From assembly GCA_964194555.1 (NCBI GenBank), contig CAXMMT010000031.1, forward strand, positions 6,418-70,417: DNA of 64,000 nt, written 5' to 3'. The DNA is from SZUA-217 sp964194555. Its GTDB lineage: Bacteria > Actinomycetota > Acidimicrobiia > Spongiisociales > ZC4RG35. Below the pieces are notes generated by a model. The model made no database searches, was not told the origin of the DNA, and worked only from the letters and a program-made list of their open reading frames with translations. Below, in pieces: positions 52,989 to 62,315 of the stretch. The translations under genes were made by a program, and so were the position numbers. Within the stretch, counting starts at the first letter, position 1. Every line of letters begins with the position of its first letter.

Positions 52989-54671
52989 CTACTCCTCTCC
53001 GTTGAGGTTTTCGTTGAGCCAAGCGGTCGCCTCCTCGTGGGCGCGGACCACCGTCGACCCGACCCATTCATCCGAGGTGTATATGTTCTCCGACCCCAGC
53101 AAGCCCGCCACACCTGTCGCTATCAACTGGTCGTGAACACGCTCGTCGGCATAGATGAGCGCCAATTTGCTGTCGACCTCCAGCAGGGAACTGGCGTATC
53201 GGCTGAGAACGTCCATGAATGTGGAGCCCAGATCTGACTTGCCACGCAGCCGGACTATAACCACAGAGTTCCTCGAAGAACCGGTAACGGCTGGCATCTC
53301 CTCTTCGAAAACGGGCGCCGACGCGAAGAAAAGACTGCCGTAAGGCTGCAGAACAATGACCTCGTTGGGCCCAACTTCCGCTGGTGCGTCAACTTCGCGA
53401 ATGCGGCCGTTCTCCTTGACGATCCAGCGTCTAACGGAGATTCGATTCGACTGCTTGATCACGAAGAGGATCAATGAGATTCCGATGCCCACCAGTACCG
53501 CGTTCTGGAGAGGGATGATCATGGTGAGGACAAAGGTGACGGACATGACCACCGCCTGAGTGTTACCCGTGCGCCACACAGCTTTGATGTCGCCCGGCTT
53601 CACCGTTCGATAGCCGACGATCATCAAGAGGCCGGCCAACGCAGGCATCGCGATGTAGCCAACGGCGTCGCCGAGCAACAGGATGGATACGGCCATCACC
53701 GCTCCCGCGATCACCATCGCGGCCTTCGAACGAGCGCCCGCCTCTTTCACCAGCGAACTCGCCGACATCGACCCGCCAACTGGCATGCCCTGGAATATTC
53801 CCGCGGCCACGTTGGCAGCACCCTGCCCCACAAAGTCCTGGCTGGCATCGGGAAACTCGCCGTCCGGATTTGGGAAACTCGCCGATATACCCGCCCCCTG
53901 CACAAGGCCCACAAAGGCCAGGGCGGCAGCAGGAAGCAGCAACCCGGGAATCAGCCTCAGATCGGGCCACATCGGAAGGGGCAGGGATCCTGGGATTTCG
54001 GTGATGTCACGAAGTTGCTGGACATCCCAACCAACAAGCGGCACCACTATCGACGTAACGATGATCGCCGCCACCATCCCCAGCGTGCCGAGACGTGTCT
54101 TCTCGAAGACGATGATCAGGACGATGGTGGTGGCGCCAATCAACATCGAAGGCCAATGGGCCTGACCAAGGTTGAATAGGAGGTCGAAGGCCCTGACCAC
54201 ACGGTTGGCGCCTTCGGCCTCGTAGCCGCTGAAGTTGTCCAACTGACCGAGCACGATGTTGATACCCACCGCGTTGATGAATCCGACCATCACCGAGTTG
54301 GACACCCAGCGGAGTAACGAGCCAAGCTTGAAGAGTCCCGCAGCGAGCATGACAGCACCAGTAACCACGGCAAGGGTGAACAAGGCCCGCTCGGGATCTT
54401 CGCCTCCGTGAACGGCGGGCACATCGGCAACGATGATCGCCATCGCCCCGGTGGCCTGTACCGCCATGAATGTGGCGCTGGTGAAAAATGCCCCAGTCAC
54501 GGTCCCAACCATGTAGCCGTACAACCCGAACACCGGGTTCACCCCGGCGAGAAGCCCACCGGCGAGACCATCGGGCACACTCACCACACCCAGCGCCAGA
54601 CCCGCAACGGCGTCCTCGCGCAACGTCTCCCGGTTGAAGAGCGAGCGAGTCCAGAGTTTGAGTCGGTCCAT
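52989..54671 (-). CDS. SulP/SLC26 family anion transporter with STAS domain
   Basis: 560 residues. Ten to twelve membrane helices (about 20-420) begin with DAVAGLALGVVSVPDGLAGG, and a C-terminal STAS domain (about 440-550) follows with EVIVLQPYGSLFFASAPVFE and the helix TFMDVLSRYASSL. Substrate may be sulfate, bicarbonate or another anion. The helices contain the QGAGISASFPNPDG and GQGAANVAAGIFQGMPVGG region typical of the family. A sulfatase gene is 5 kb away, but sulfate specificity is only a guess. Confidence 0.9.
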   Translation of the reverse strand: MDRLKLWTRSLFNRETLREDAVAGLALGVVSVPDGLAGGLLAGVNPVFGLYGYMVGTVTGAFFTSATFMAVQATGAMAIIVADVPAVHGGEDPERALFTLAVVTGAVMLAAGLFKLGSLLRWVSNSVMVGFINAVGINIVLGQLDNFSGYEAEGANRVVRAFDLLFNLGQAHWPSMLIGATTIVLIIVFEKTRLGTLGMVAAIIVTSIVVPLVGWDVQQLRDITEIPGSLPLPMWPDLRLIPGLLLPAAALAFVGLVQGAGISASFPNPDGEFPDASQDFVGQGAANVAAGIFQGMPVGGSMSASSLVKEAGARSKAAMVIAGAVMAVSILLLGDAVGYIAMPALAGLLMIVGYRTVKPGDIKAVWRTGNTQAVVMSVTFVLTMIIPLQNAVLVGIGISLILFVIKQSNRISVRRWIVKENGRIREVDAPAEVGPNEVIVLQPYGSLFFASAPVFEEEMPAVTGSSRNSVVIVRLRGKSDLGSTFMDVLSRYASSLLEVDSKLALIYADERVHDQLIATGVAGLLGSENIYTSDEWVGSTVVRAHEEATAWLNENLNGEE

Positions 54672-54788
54672 GGGAGCGAGGTGACTCTAGGAGCTTCCGA
54701 AGCAGGGAGCAGAAGTCATACGGCCGGGACCAGCTATCTCATCTCATGGGTTGTCTCGAACCGTCAGCAGACAGCTGACACAGCCGGA

Positions 54789-55289
54789 CTATCTGCTCGA
54801 AGCACCCAGCGCAATCAATGCTTCGGGGCTCAAGAAGTCTTGTGCAATGAGAATGCCACCCGAGTCACGCATAGCGTTGCGGAATCCGATCGCCCAGACA
54901 TGCTCGACAACAAGCATCATCGCCGCTCCCCCGGCGGGAATGTCGTCAGCAATCGATGAGAGTGACTCCTCGTCGAGTCCGTACTCATACTCGTCGAGGG
55001 CCGAAATGGCACCAGCCACAGCTCCGAGCTCGGCTCCTTCGACGCCGCCGGCACCAAGCCCGATCAGGCCGCCGACCCATGCTCCGTAGACCATGGCTTC
55101 GTCAGCAGTCAGGTCAGACATCTCGGCGGCGAGAATGTCCCCGCTCTCGTCCTTGTAGACACCCAGCATGTCCACAACCCTGATGGCGCCCGACTCACTT
55201 GCCGCGACCAGCTCGGAGAGGATGCTGCCATCTAGCTGAGGGTCGGTGAACCCGACGACAAACATCTGGAGGGGTCCGATTTCTTCCAC
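54789..55289 (-). CDS. DUF6325-like protein with glycine-zipper insert
   Basis: 166 residues. N-terminal GPLQMFVVGFTDPQLDGSIL and IRVVDMLGVYKDESGDI, with C-terminal AAMMLVVEHVWAIGFRNAMR, match the DUF6325/DUF1269-like family of actinobacteria. The middle carries GAWVGGLIGLGAGGVEGAEL, a glycine-zipper hydrophobic stretch that could insert in a membrane. GTG 55289 with TAGGAG upstream, six bases away. Function unknown; relatives are tied to stress responses in general terms only. Confidence 0.72.
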   Translation of the reverse strand: MEEIGPLQMFVVGFTDPQLDGSILSELVAASESGAIRVVDMLGVYKDESGDILAAEMSDLTADEAMVYGAWVGGLIGLGAGGVEGAELGAVAGAISALDEYEYGLDEESLSSIADDIPAGGAAMMLVVEHVWAIGFRNAMRDSGGILIAQDFLSPEALIALGASSR

Positions 55290-55298
55290 TTCTAACTC

Positions 55299-55310
55299 CT
55301 ATCGATAGGT
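55299..55310. promoter_or_regulatory. 12-bp palindrome overlapping RBS of DUF6325-like gene
   Basis: CCTATCGATAGG is a perfect palindrome whose minus-strand right half supplies the ribosome-binding AGGAG before GTG 55289. Protein binding or RNA pairing there could block initiation. This may also be chance. Confidence 0.3.
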
Positions 55311-55362
55311 GGTGACGTTTTAGCAGTTCGCCATCAAACGGAACAATCCAGCGTCAGGTCTT

Positions 55363-58248
55363 CTACGGCAGAGGCACCAACCTCACCTCGATCCGCTGAT
55401 TCGGGTTGAACGCGATCCTGGCCAGGATCCTGACGTCGGTCGCCGTAAGCTCATCTATCAACTGGTAACGCTCTCGGAGCTCGGCCACCGGCTGATCGGG
55501 ATAGAGATAGTTGGTGATGAGCGCGTCGGCGATGACGGGGTTGCCCAGCAGGTCGAGCTCGGTCCGCAACTGCTCCAGGGCAGTCGAAAATTGCGTCTCG
55601 GTAGGCCCGTTCTCGAGCAGATCGGCAAGGTCGGCGATCACCTCTTCCGATATGCGGCCAAGGTCGTCGGGATCGCCGGTGGCGCTGACAAACGCCTCGG
55701 CGAACGGATCAGGATCCCGTTGAAGATCAACGCCTGCGAATATCGAGTAGGAGGCTGACAGATCTTCTCGTACGCGATTTCGCAGTCGATTGTTGACAAT
55801 CAACTCCAGGAGACGGGCCGTGAGCCGGTCCTTATGGGACGGTTCGAACGGGTTGGTGAACGACATTGCGAGACGACCCTGAGGGTCCTGACCTGCTTCG
55901 ACTGTCGATACCTGCACCTCCCGAGGTGGTAGGGGCTGGTTATCAACCCAACGTTCACGATCCGGGGTCCCCGGGAGGGTTCCGATGTACCGGGCAGCCA
56001 GGTCCGTCATCTCGTCGATGTCGAAGTCTCCGACAAAGGCAAAGGCGAAATCCCCGGCGTTGGCAAAGCGCTCGCGGTAAACAGCCTCGGCAATGTCGAC
56101 GTCGAAATCGGCAAGTTGGTCGGTGGTCGGTATCACGAAATATCGGGGATCATCGCCGTAGTACCCCCGGTCGAGTGCCTCTTGAAAAACGACCCCGGGA
56201 AGATCCTCTCGCGATGCATTCAGAGTGGCCATCTCGTCGAGCACCGCCATGACGGCAACGTCATCGACGCGAGGCGCCGTCACGTACAGATGAGTCAGTT
56301 GGAAGAGGACCTCAACATCGCCGACTCCCGCACTGCCGGTGAGCCCTTCCCGGGTCTCTGAAATCCATGGGAACACTTCCACGATCCTGTCTGCCAACAG
56401 CCGCTGCAGTGTTGGCACATCGGCCGGTCCGACACCGCTCCTGGCAATGATGCCCGTGATCAAGAAGATCTCGGGAAGATCCTCTACGGCAATTTGGGAG
56501 GTTCCTCCGAAGCTCTCAGCCGACATGAACACCGTCTCCTCGGCAATCTCGCTCTGCCAGAGAAAGACCGTCGCACCGTTCTCGAACCTCAGTGTCGTGT
56601 AGCCAAAGGAACTGTCCACCTCGCGAGAGATCAGCGGAGCGGCATCCGGAGCCGCCATGAGAACGTCGACGTCAGAGTCGGTGTCCTCCCTGGTCACGAT
56701 CTCTGCTGATGCAACTTCGTCGATGATCCCGAGAATGCGCTCTGAGTCGGGAACAACCGAGTCGGAGTCGTCGGGACCCACCGCCAAAATGACCGGTGCT
56801 GTCTCTACATTCGAGTTCAGCGCTTCTTCGAGATCCGCTTTGGTCAGACGGTCGAGCACTCCAGACTCGACACGAAACCTCTGCTCGGGGCTCATCAGGT
56901 GACCGCCGGCGAGGTGATACGCCACTATCTGGTCGGCATAGGCTGCATCCTGTCTCGACTCCTGCTGCTCATGCAACTGTCCCGATGCTGCGACGAATCG
57001 AGTCACCGCTCGGTCGAATTCGGTGTCAGTGAAACCAAACTCGTCGAGCCGCTCAACCTCCACCAAGATCAGCCTGAGAGCCTCTTCGAGATCTGGCGGT
57101 CTCGCTTGGGCGTCGATTCCCTCCAGCCGAATCGCTCGCCCGTAGTTCAACTCCACCGCAGACGACCCGAGCAGGGGAGCGTCTCCCTTCAGGGCATCGT
57201 CGTTGAGTCGGTTTGCCAGGAGCCCCAGGGCCATGGATAGCGCCACCGAAGATTGATACTGGCCCACGGTCTTCAGCCTCGAAGACTCGCTTGGCCAGAG
57301 GACCGTCACCGAGGCACTGGCTGCCTCGTGGTCCGCCAAGCCCGAGGCTCGGGTTTCCATTGGAGGCTGATAGGCCCCTGGAACGTAGGGCCTCGGGTTT
57401 ACCGGGGCCCCGAGGTCGGCAAAGGCCGACCGGATGCGATCCTCCATCTGGTCAACGTCGAAGTCGCCAACGGCCACCACTGCCATCAAGTCGGGTCGAT
57501 ACCAGTCGTCGTAGAAGCGTCGAAGCTGCTCTGGAGTGGTTGACTCAATCGATTCAGCGGTTCCGATCGGCAGCTTGCCCTCATAGTCGGTGCCCGGAAG
57601 CACCAGTTGTTGAAAGGCCTCTCCGACCCGACCGCCGTACCCCTGCGCCCTCAGCCTCCACTCGTCGACGACTATTCCTCTCTCTTCGACAACATCTGTC
57701 TCGGTGAGGGTTGCCTCACCAGCCCATTCCCGCAGCACATCGATTCCGAGGGCGATCAACTCGTCGTCTGCAGACAACGAGAGCTCGTAGACCGTCTCGT
57801 CGAATGACGTGTGGGCGTTGATATCGGGCCCGAACCGGGGGCCAAACGACTCAAGGACGGCGATCAGCTCATTTCGGGGGAACCGCTCGGTCCCGTTGAA
57901 CATCATGTGCTCGAGGAAGTGGGCGGAACCGGCCTGATCGTCATCCTCTTGTAGCGAGCCAACGTTGACCAGAAGTTTCAGCTCGACCCTCTCGCCAGGA
58001 GAATCGTTGAACCGGATGTAATAGGTCAGATCATTGTCGAGGGTTCCTATCCGCACGTCTGGATCGATGGGCAGTGCCTCCGCCAACGCCGGGTTCAGGG
58101 TTGCAACGGTGGTACCCGCCGATGTCGAAGAACCTGGGTTGGGAAGAGTGGTGGTGCTGGGTACGGTCGAGCCCGTGCACGCGGACAGAACCACTGCGAA
58201 CAGGACGACTATCGATCCTCTCAGTTTGATCCTCGAATTACACTCCAT
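55363..58248 (-). CDS. M16-family zinc protease lipoprotein
   Basis: A 961-residue pitrilysin/insulinase-type peptidase. Signal peptide with lipobox VVLSAC gives Cys24, followed by a Ser/Thr linker. The inverted zinc motif HFLEH is at 110-114, with distal glutamate region in YELSLSADDELIALGID. Four M16 domains (two halves) fit the length, and the C-terminal half lacks the zinc motif as usual. ATG 58248 rather than 58272 because it gives the proper signal. Surface-anchored M16 enzymes degrade peptides; the target is unknown. Confidence 0.9.
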   Translation of the reverse strand: MECNSRIKLRGSIVVLFAVVLSACTGSTVPSTTTLPNPGSSTSAGTTVATLNPALAEALPIDPDVRIGTLDNDLTYYIRFNDSPGERVELKLLVNVGSLQEDDDQAGSAHFLEHMMFNGTERFPRNELIAVLESFGPRFGPDINAHTSFDETVYELSLSADDELIALGIDVLREWAGEATLTETDVVEERGIVVDEWRLRAQGYGGRVGEAFQQLVLPGTDYEGKLPIGTAESIESTTPEQLRRFYDDWYRPDLMAVVAVGDFDVDQMEDRIRSAFADLGAPVNPRPYVPGAYQPPMETRASGLADHEAASASVTVLWPSESSRLKTVGQYQSSVALSMALGLLANRLNDDALKGDAPLLGSSAVELNYGRAIRLEGIDAQARPPDLEEALRLILVEVERLDEFGFTDTEFDRAVTRFVAASGQLHEQQESRQDAAYADQIVAYHLAGGHLMSPEQRFRVESGVLDRLTKADLEEALNSNVETAPVILAVGPDDSDSVVPDSERILGIIDEVASAEIVTREDTDSDVDVLMAAPDAAPLISREVDSSFGYTTLRFENGATVFLWQSEIAEETVFMSAESFGGTSQIAVEDLPEIFLITGIIARSGVGPADVPTLQRLLADRIVEVFPWISETREGLTGSAGVGDVEVLFQLTHLYVTAPRVDDVAVMAVLDEMATLNASREDLPGVVFQEALDRGYYGDDPRYFVIPTTDQLADFDVDIAEAVYRERFANAGDFAFAFVGDFDIDEMTDLAARYIGTLPGTPDRERWVDNQPLPPREVQVSTVEAGQDPQGRLAMSFTNPFEPSHKDRLTARLLELIVNNRLRNRVREDLSASYSIFAGVDLQRDPDPFAEAFVSATGDPDDLGRISEEVIADLADLLENGPTETQFSTALEQLRTELDLLGNPVIADALITNYLYPDQPVAELRERYQLIDELTATDVRILARIAFNPNQRIEVRLVPLP

Positions 58249-58358
58249 GAGTGGAGTTTGACCATACGACAATCAACGCTCGAATCGATTGGACTCCTTG
58301 TGGTGTGTCGCTCGTTTAGTTGGTCCGCGATGTATTTGATTTGTCGAAAGGAGAGGTG

Positions 58359-59375
58359 ATGAGCCTCGGAATTGGATTGTTTGGCGCCCAGTTACGACCC
58401 GGGGAGACCGACTGGTCTCGCGCCTATGAAGAGACTGTCAAGTTGGCAGTGGAGGCCGAGGGACTTGGCCTCAGTTCGGTCTGGACGACGGAGCACCACT
58501 TCGTGGACGACGGATACATGCCCTCTCTCGCGGTGGTCAGTGGAGCGATAGCTGCTGCCACCTCCAAGATCGAGATAGGCACAGGTGTGATCCTCGCTCC
58601 GTTACATCATCCTCTGCGTCTTGCCGAGGACGCAGCCACGGTGAGCCTGTTGAGCGGCGGCCGTTTCACCCTGGGTCTGGGACTCGGCTGGAGCGAGACA
58701 GAATTCGCCGGCCTCGGGGCGAATCCGAGAACCCGGGGCGCGGCCATGGAGGAGATCCTGTCCATCCTTCCCAAAGCGTGGTCTGGAGAGCCGTTTCGTC
58801 ATCGGGGGAAGATCTACGACCTTCCGGAACTGGCGGTTCGTCCGGTTCCCTCGAAGCCCATTCAGGTATTGATTGGCGGAGGGGCCGAGGCGGCGATCCG
58901 CCGGGCTGCCCGTCTGGCCGATGGGATCTTCGCCAACGTCCCCAGAGGCCAGTTCATCCAGCAGTTGGATTGGATTCGTGATGAGTGCGACCGCGTGGGC
59001 CGCGACCCGTCCGAACTACGAATAGTCCACTATTCGGTGATGATCCCAGCGGACTCCGAGGCCGAAGCATTGGAGCGGTACACACAACACCTTTGGCAAC
59101 TGATGTGGAAGTACTCGGACATGGAGGCGTCGGCCACCCGGCCGGGTCCGCCTCCCGCTGCCCCTGAATTCACAAAGGAGCATCGAGACCAGCTCTTCGG
59201 GCGAGCAACCCTCGCCGGATCATCAGACCAGATCGTCTCCTCGCTGCTCGATCTCCGCCAGGCTGCCGGTGTTCCGGTGGAGTTCGTGGCCCGCAGCCAT
59301 TTCCCGACTCTCGAACACTCCCACCAATTGGAGCTCATGCAGATCCTTGCCGAAGAGGTGGCCATACACATCTGA
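58359..59375 (+). CDS. LLM-class flavin/F420-dependent oxidoreductase
   Basis: A 338-residue TIM-barrel of the bacterial luciferase-like family. GLGLSSVWTTEHHFVDDGYM, IEIGTGVILAPLHHPLRLAE and FTLGLGLGWSETEFAGLG are typical, as is PIQVLIGGGAEAAIRRAARLADG. It may use FMNH2 or F420; the sequence does not decide. ATG 58359 with AAAGGAGAGG right before it is better than an earlier in-frame start. Single gene with its own promoter region, divergent from the M16 protease. Confidence 0.9.
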   Translation: MSLGIGLFGAQLRPGETDWSRAYEETVKLAVEAEGLGLSSVWTTEHHFVDDGYMPSLAVVSGAIAAATSKIEIGTGVILAPLHHPLRLAEDAATVSLLSGGRFTLGLGLGWSETEFAGLGANPRTRGAAMEEILSILPKAWSGEPFRHRGKIYDLPELAVRPVPSKPIQVLIGGGAEAAIRRAARLADGIFANVPRGQFIQQLDWIRDECDRVGRDPSELRIVHYSVMIPADSEAEALERYTQHLWQLMWKYSDMEASATRPGPPPAAPEFTKEHRDQLFGRATLAGSSDQIVSSLLDLRQAAGVPVEFVARSHFPTLEHSHQLELMQILAEEVAIHI

Positions 59376-59479
59376 CCAGCTTCAAATCAACCACCCGTGA
59401 GAACTTCCAGGGTTCTTTACAGTTTCCTGTTGTTTCGCAGCCAAACTTGACTGGCATTCCCTTCATGCAGGACCGGAAT

Positions 59480-60079
59480 ATGAGGCAAATGATCATTCTC
59501 TCTGTGCTGGCGATCGTTCTCGCCGCGTGTGGCACGAGATCAGACGGTGAGGTTGCGACCCTCGAAGACACCGGAACCACCGTCCCGCAGTCATCCGCGG
59601 GCCAACAGGATGGTGACGCAGAAGAGGCGCTGCTGGCGTTTGCCCAATGCATGCGTGACAACGGTGTCCCCGAGTTCCCCGACCCCGAGCTAGACCAAAG
59701 CGGGAACCTCCGGATCTTCGGTGGTGGTGGTGGTGGGCCCGGTCAACTCGGCGCCGACCAGGGCACTCTCCAGGCAGCCTTCGAAGATTGCGGATCACTC
59801 ATCGAGGGCCTCATTCAGGACAACTTCCGGAACCTCGACCAGAGTGAGTTCCAGGACAACTTCCTCGAGTTCGCCGAATGTATGAGAGATCAGGGCATCG
59901 ACATGCCCGACCCTGACTTCTCCGGTGGCTTCGGCCCCGGCACCGGCGGTCGTGGTGGCCTGTTCGGTGACATCAACCCTCTGGACCCGGCCTTCCAGGA
60001 AGCCGCGGAGGAGTGCCAAGACATCTTCGAAGGCGGTCTTGGACAGCGTGGCGGAGGCTTGGGAGGAGGCAACGGTTGA
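59480..60079 (+). CDS. Lipoprotein with repeated CMRDxG motif, efflux operon
   Basis: A 199-residue probable lipoprotein: signal and lipobox VLAAC give Cys17. It then carries two copies of a helix motif, LAFAQCMRDNGVPEFPDPEL and EFAECMRDQGIDMPDPDF, with glycine-rich loops and paired cysteines that could form disulfides. Similar proteins occur beside MacAB-type genes in actinobacteria. Its TGA overlaps the TTG of the adaptor gene and its last codons hold that gene's ribosome site, so it belongs to this operon. ATG 59465 is another possible start. Confidence 0.75.
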   Translation: MRQMIILSVLAIVLAACGTRSDGEVATLEDTGTTVPQSSAGQQDGDAEEALLAFAQCMRDNGVPEFPDPELDQSGNLRIFGGGGGGPGQLGADQGTLQAAFEDCGSLIEGLIQDNFRNLDQSEFQDNFLEFAECMRDQGIDMPDPDFSGGFGPGTGGRGGLFGDINPLDPAFQEAAEECQDIFEGGLGQRGGGLGGGNG

Positions 60080-61629
60080 TTTCTGAGGATCCCCCGGCCG
60101 GGGACGACCTTGCAGTGGACTCAGATCTCTCAGAAGGGACCTTTCCATTGCCGATGCGACGTCGCAGGTGGTTGAGTTTGATCGGAGTCGGCCTGCTGAT
60201 GACCGCGGGTACGGTCATTGCCGTATCGGCAGCCTGGCCGGACACCTCGTCGGAGCCCTTAGAAGCAACCTTCAACACTGCAGAAGTCGTCCGCACCGAT
60301 CTTGCGGACGAGACCATCTATGACGCAACCCTTGGACGGCCGATCGCAAGAGAGCTCACCGCAGGCATAGCCGGCACGGTCACCTGGGTGCCGGAGGCCG
60401 GAACCGTTGTGACCTCGGGTGAGGCTCTCTTCGCCATCAACGAGGTGCCAGTCCTGTTGGTGAATGGAGTGATACCGACATATCGCGACTTCGGGCTTGG
60501 CGGGACCAACGTAACGATCCCGGCTGGTCGCTCCGGTGTCCTCACCTGGCTGGTGGATGCCGGGACGATTATCGAGAGTGGGGATTTGATAGCACGAGTC
60601 GATGAGATTCCGACCGTTGCCCTGGAGGGGGATCTTCCGATGTACAGAACCCTGGGTGAGGGTGTTGAAGGGGCTGACGTGCAGCAGTTGGAGCAAGCGC
60701 TCGTCGACCTCGGGTTCGATCCGGACCGAACGGTGACGATCGACGACGAATTCACATCGGCCACAGAATCGATGGTCGAAAGATGGCAAGAAGACCTCGG
60801 TGTCGAGGAGACAGGGCGCACTTCGGTCGGTGACATCATCTTCGCCCCACTGCCAGCTCAGGTGGTGACCCAGCAGTCCGTCGTTGGTGCGAGTATGAGC
60901 CCGGGTACACCGATTCTCACCGCCAGCGGAGGTGAGTTCCTGTCCGGAACAGACGTACTCCAACTCGAGCATGCGCTAACGGACCTTGGCTACGACCCTG
61001 GACTGGCCGATGGCGTGTATGACATCGATACAGCAATAGCTGTATCAGCGTGGACCGATGATGAGGGACACGGCCAGGACGGGCGACTTCCCGTAGGATC
61101 CATGGTGTTCAACGAGGGCGACCTGCGAATTGGGGAGGTCTTCGCCGACGTGGGCGCGGTCGTCGGGCCGACGAGTCCGGTGATCAGCGCTGCCGACGTC
61201 GAGACCATTGTGCGGCTCGACCTTCCCGCTGAGGACCAGGGCCTACTGAGCGCGGGGTCGAGCGTGGTGATCGTCATGCCTGACCGCTCGGAGACCGTTG
61301 GCACTGTTACCTTCGTCTCGAGCGTCGCTGCCGGAGGCGGCCCCGGCAACCCGGCTACCTTCGCTGTGGAAATAGCGCTCAACGATCCGTCTGTGGCAGA
61401 GGGCCTCGATGAGGCTCCGGTTGACGTCAGGGCGGTTTCGGAGGCTGTCGAAAACGTTCTCGCCGTTCCGGTCTCGGCTCTGCTCGCCCTTGCGGAAGGC
61501 GGTTACGCAGTTGAACTGGTCGACGACAGCGGAACGAGCCTTGTTTCCGTTGATCCGGGTTTCTTCGCCGATGGTTGGGTTGAGATCACCGGCAACATCC
61601 AGGTTGGCAATGTCGTGGTTGTCCCATGA
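60076..61629 (+). CDS. Efflux adaptor with peptidoglycan-binding-like repeats
   Basis: A 517-residue membrane-anchored periplasmic protein. It has a basic N-terminus, a TM helix (LSLIGVGLLMTAGTVIAVSA), a lipoyl/barrel-sandwich part (GIAGTVTWVPEAGTVVTSGE), and two PG_binding_1-like modules (GADVQQLEQALVDLGFDPD and VLQLEHALTDLGYDPG). A beta-barrel end follows, as in RND/MacA adaptors. Start TTG 60076 has GGGAGGAGGC upstream. It overlaps both the lipoprotein gene and the ATPase gene. The actinobacterial role is probably to link the exporter to the cell wall. Confidence 0.85.
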   Translation: MISEDPPAGDDLAVDSDLSEGTFPLPMRRRRWLSLIGVGLLMTAGTVIAVSAAWPDTSSEPLEATFNTAEVVRTDLADETIYDATLGRPIARELTAGIAGTVTWVPEAGTVVTSGEALFAINEVPVLLVNGVIPTYRDFGLGGTNVTIPAGRSGVLTWLVDAGTIIESGDLIARVDEIPTVALEGDLPMYRTLGEGVEGADVQQLEQALVDLGFDPDRTVTIDDEFTSATESMVERWQEDLGVEETGRTSVGDIIFAPLPAQVVTQQSVVGASMSPGTPILTASGGEFLSGTDVLQLEHALTDLGYDPGLADGVYDIDTAIAVSAWTDDEGHGQDGRLPVGSMVFNEGDLRIGEVFADVGAVVGPTSPVISAADVETIVRLDLPAEDQGLLSAGSSVVIVMPDRSETVGTVTFVSSVAAGGGPGNPATFAVEIALNDPSVAEGLDEAPVDVRAVSEAVENVLAVPVSALLALAEGGYAVELVDDSGTSLVSVDPGFFADGWVEITGNIQVGNVVVVP

Positions 61630-62315
61630 CTCAGGTTCTCTCCCTCGCTGACGTTGTCAAGGAGTACCTCTTGACGCCTCCGGTACGGGCCCTGGCCGGC
61701 GTCACCATGAGCGTGGAGTCGGGGGAATTGGTTGCTGTGGTGGGCCCTTCCGGTTCGGGCAAGTCAACGATGCTTCATGTGATGGGGACACTCGACCGGC
61801 CGACAAGAGGAGACGTCTCCGTTGTCGGTCATCGAGTCTCTCGGCTTTCCGATGCGGAGCTATCCGGACTGCGCTCACGACACATCGGGTTCGTGTTCCA
61901 GTCATTCCACCTTCTCGCTGGCTACTCGGCCCTCGACAACGTCGCCGACGGCCTCCTCTACACAGGAATGGCGCTTGACGAGCGCAAGGAGCTTGCCAAA
62001 AGCGCTTTAGAGACCGTGGGGTTGGGGCATAGACTTGGCCATGTCACGACTCAGCTCTCGGGTGGCGAGAGTCAACGGGTGGCCATCGCTCGCGCCATCC
62101 TGGGTGGGCCTTCGATCATCCTCGCCGACGAACCCACCGGCAACCTCGACTCCAAGACATCCGCCGGGATCGTCGAGCTCCTTCACGACCTCAACCGTCA
62201 GGGGTCGACCATCGTTGTGGTCACCCACGACCTGGACGTCGCTTCTGCGATGCCCCGGGAGATCCACCTCCGGGATGGGCTCATCGAGTCCGACGAGTCG
62301 AAGAGCCTTGTCTGA
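61626..62315 (+). CDS. MacB/LolD-type ABC ATPase
   Basis: A 229-residue ATPase with Walker A GPSGSGKSTMLHVMGTLDRP, the FQSFHLL Q-loop, signature TQLSGGESQRVAIARAI, Walker B IILADEPTGNLDS and switch THDLDVA. Start ATG overlaps the adaptor stop. The next gene begins on its last base, so the three-part MacAB-like machine is translated in one line. Confidence 0.93.
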   Translation: MTQVLSLADVVKEYLLTPPVRALAGVTMSVESGELVAVVGPSGSGKSTMLHVMGTLDRPTRGDVSVVGHRVSRLSDAELSGLRSRHIGFVFQSFHLLAGYSALDNVADGLLYTGMALDERKELAKSALETVGLGHRLGHVTTQLSGGESQRVAIARAILGGPSIILADEPTGNLDSKTSAGIVELLHDLNRQGSTIVVVTHDLDVASAMPREIHLRDGLIESDESKSLV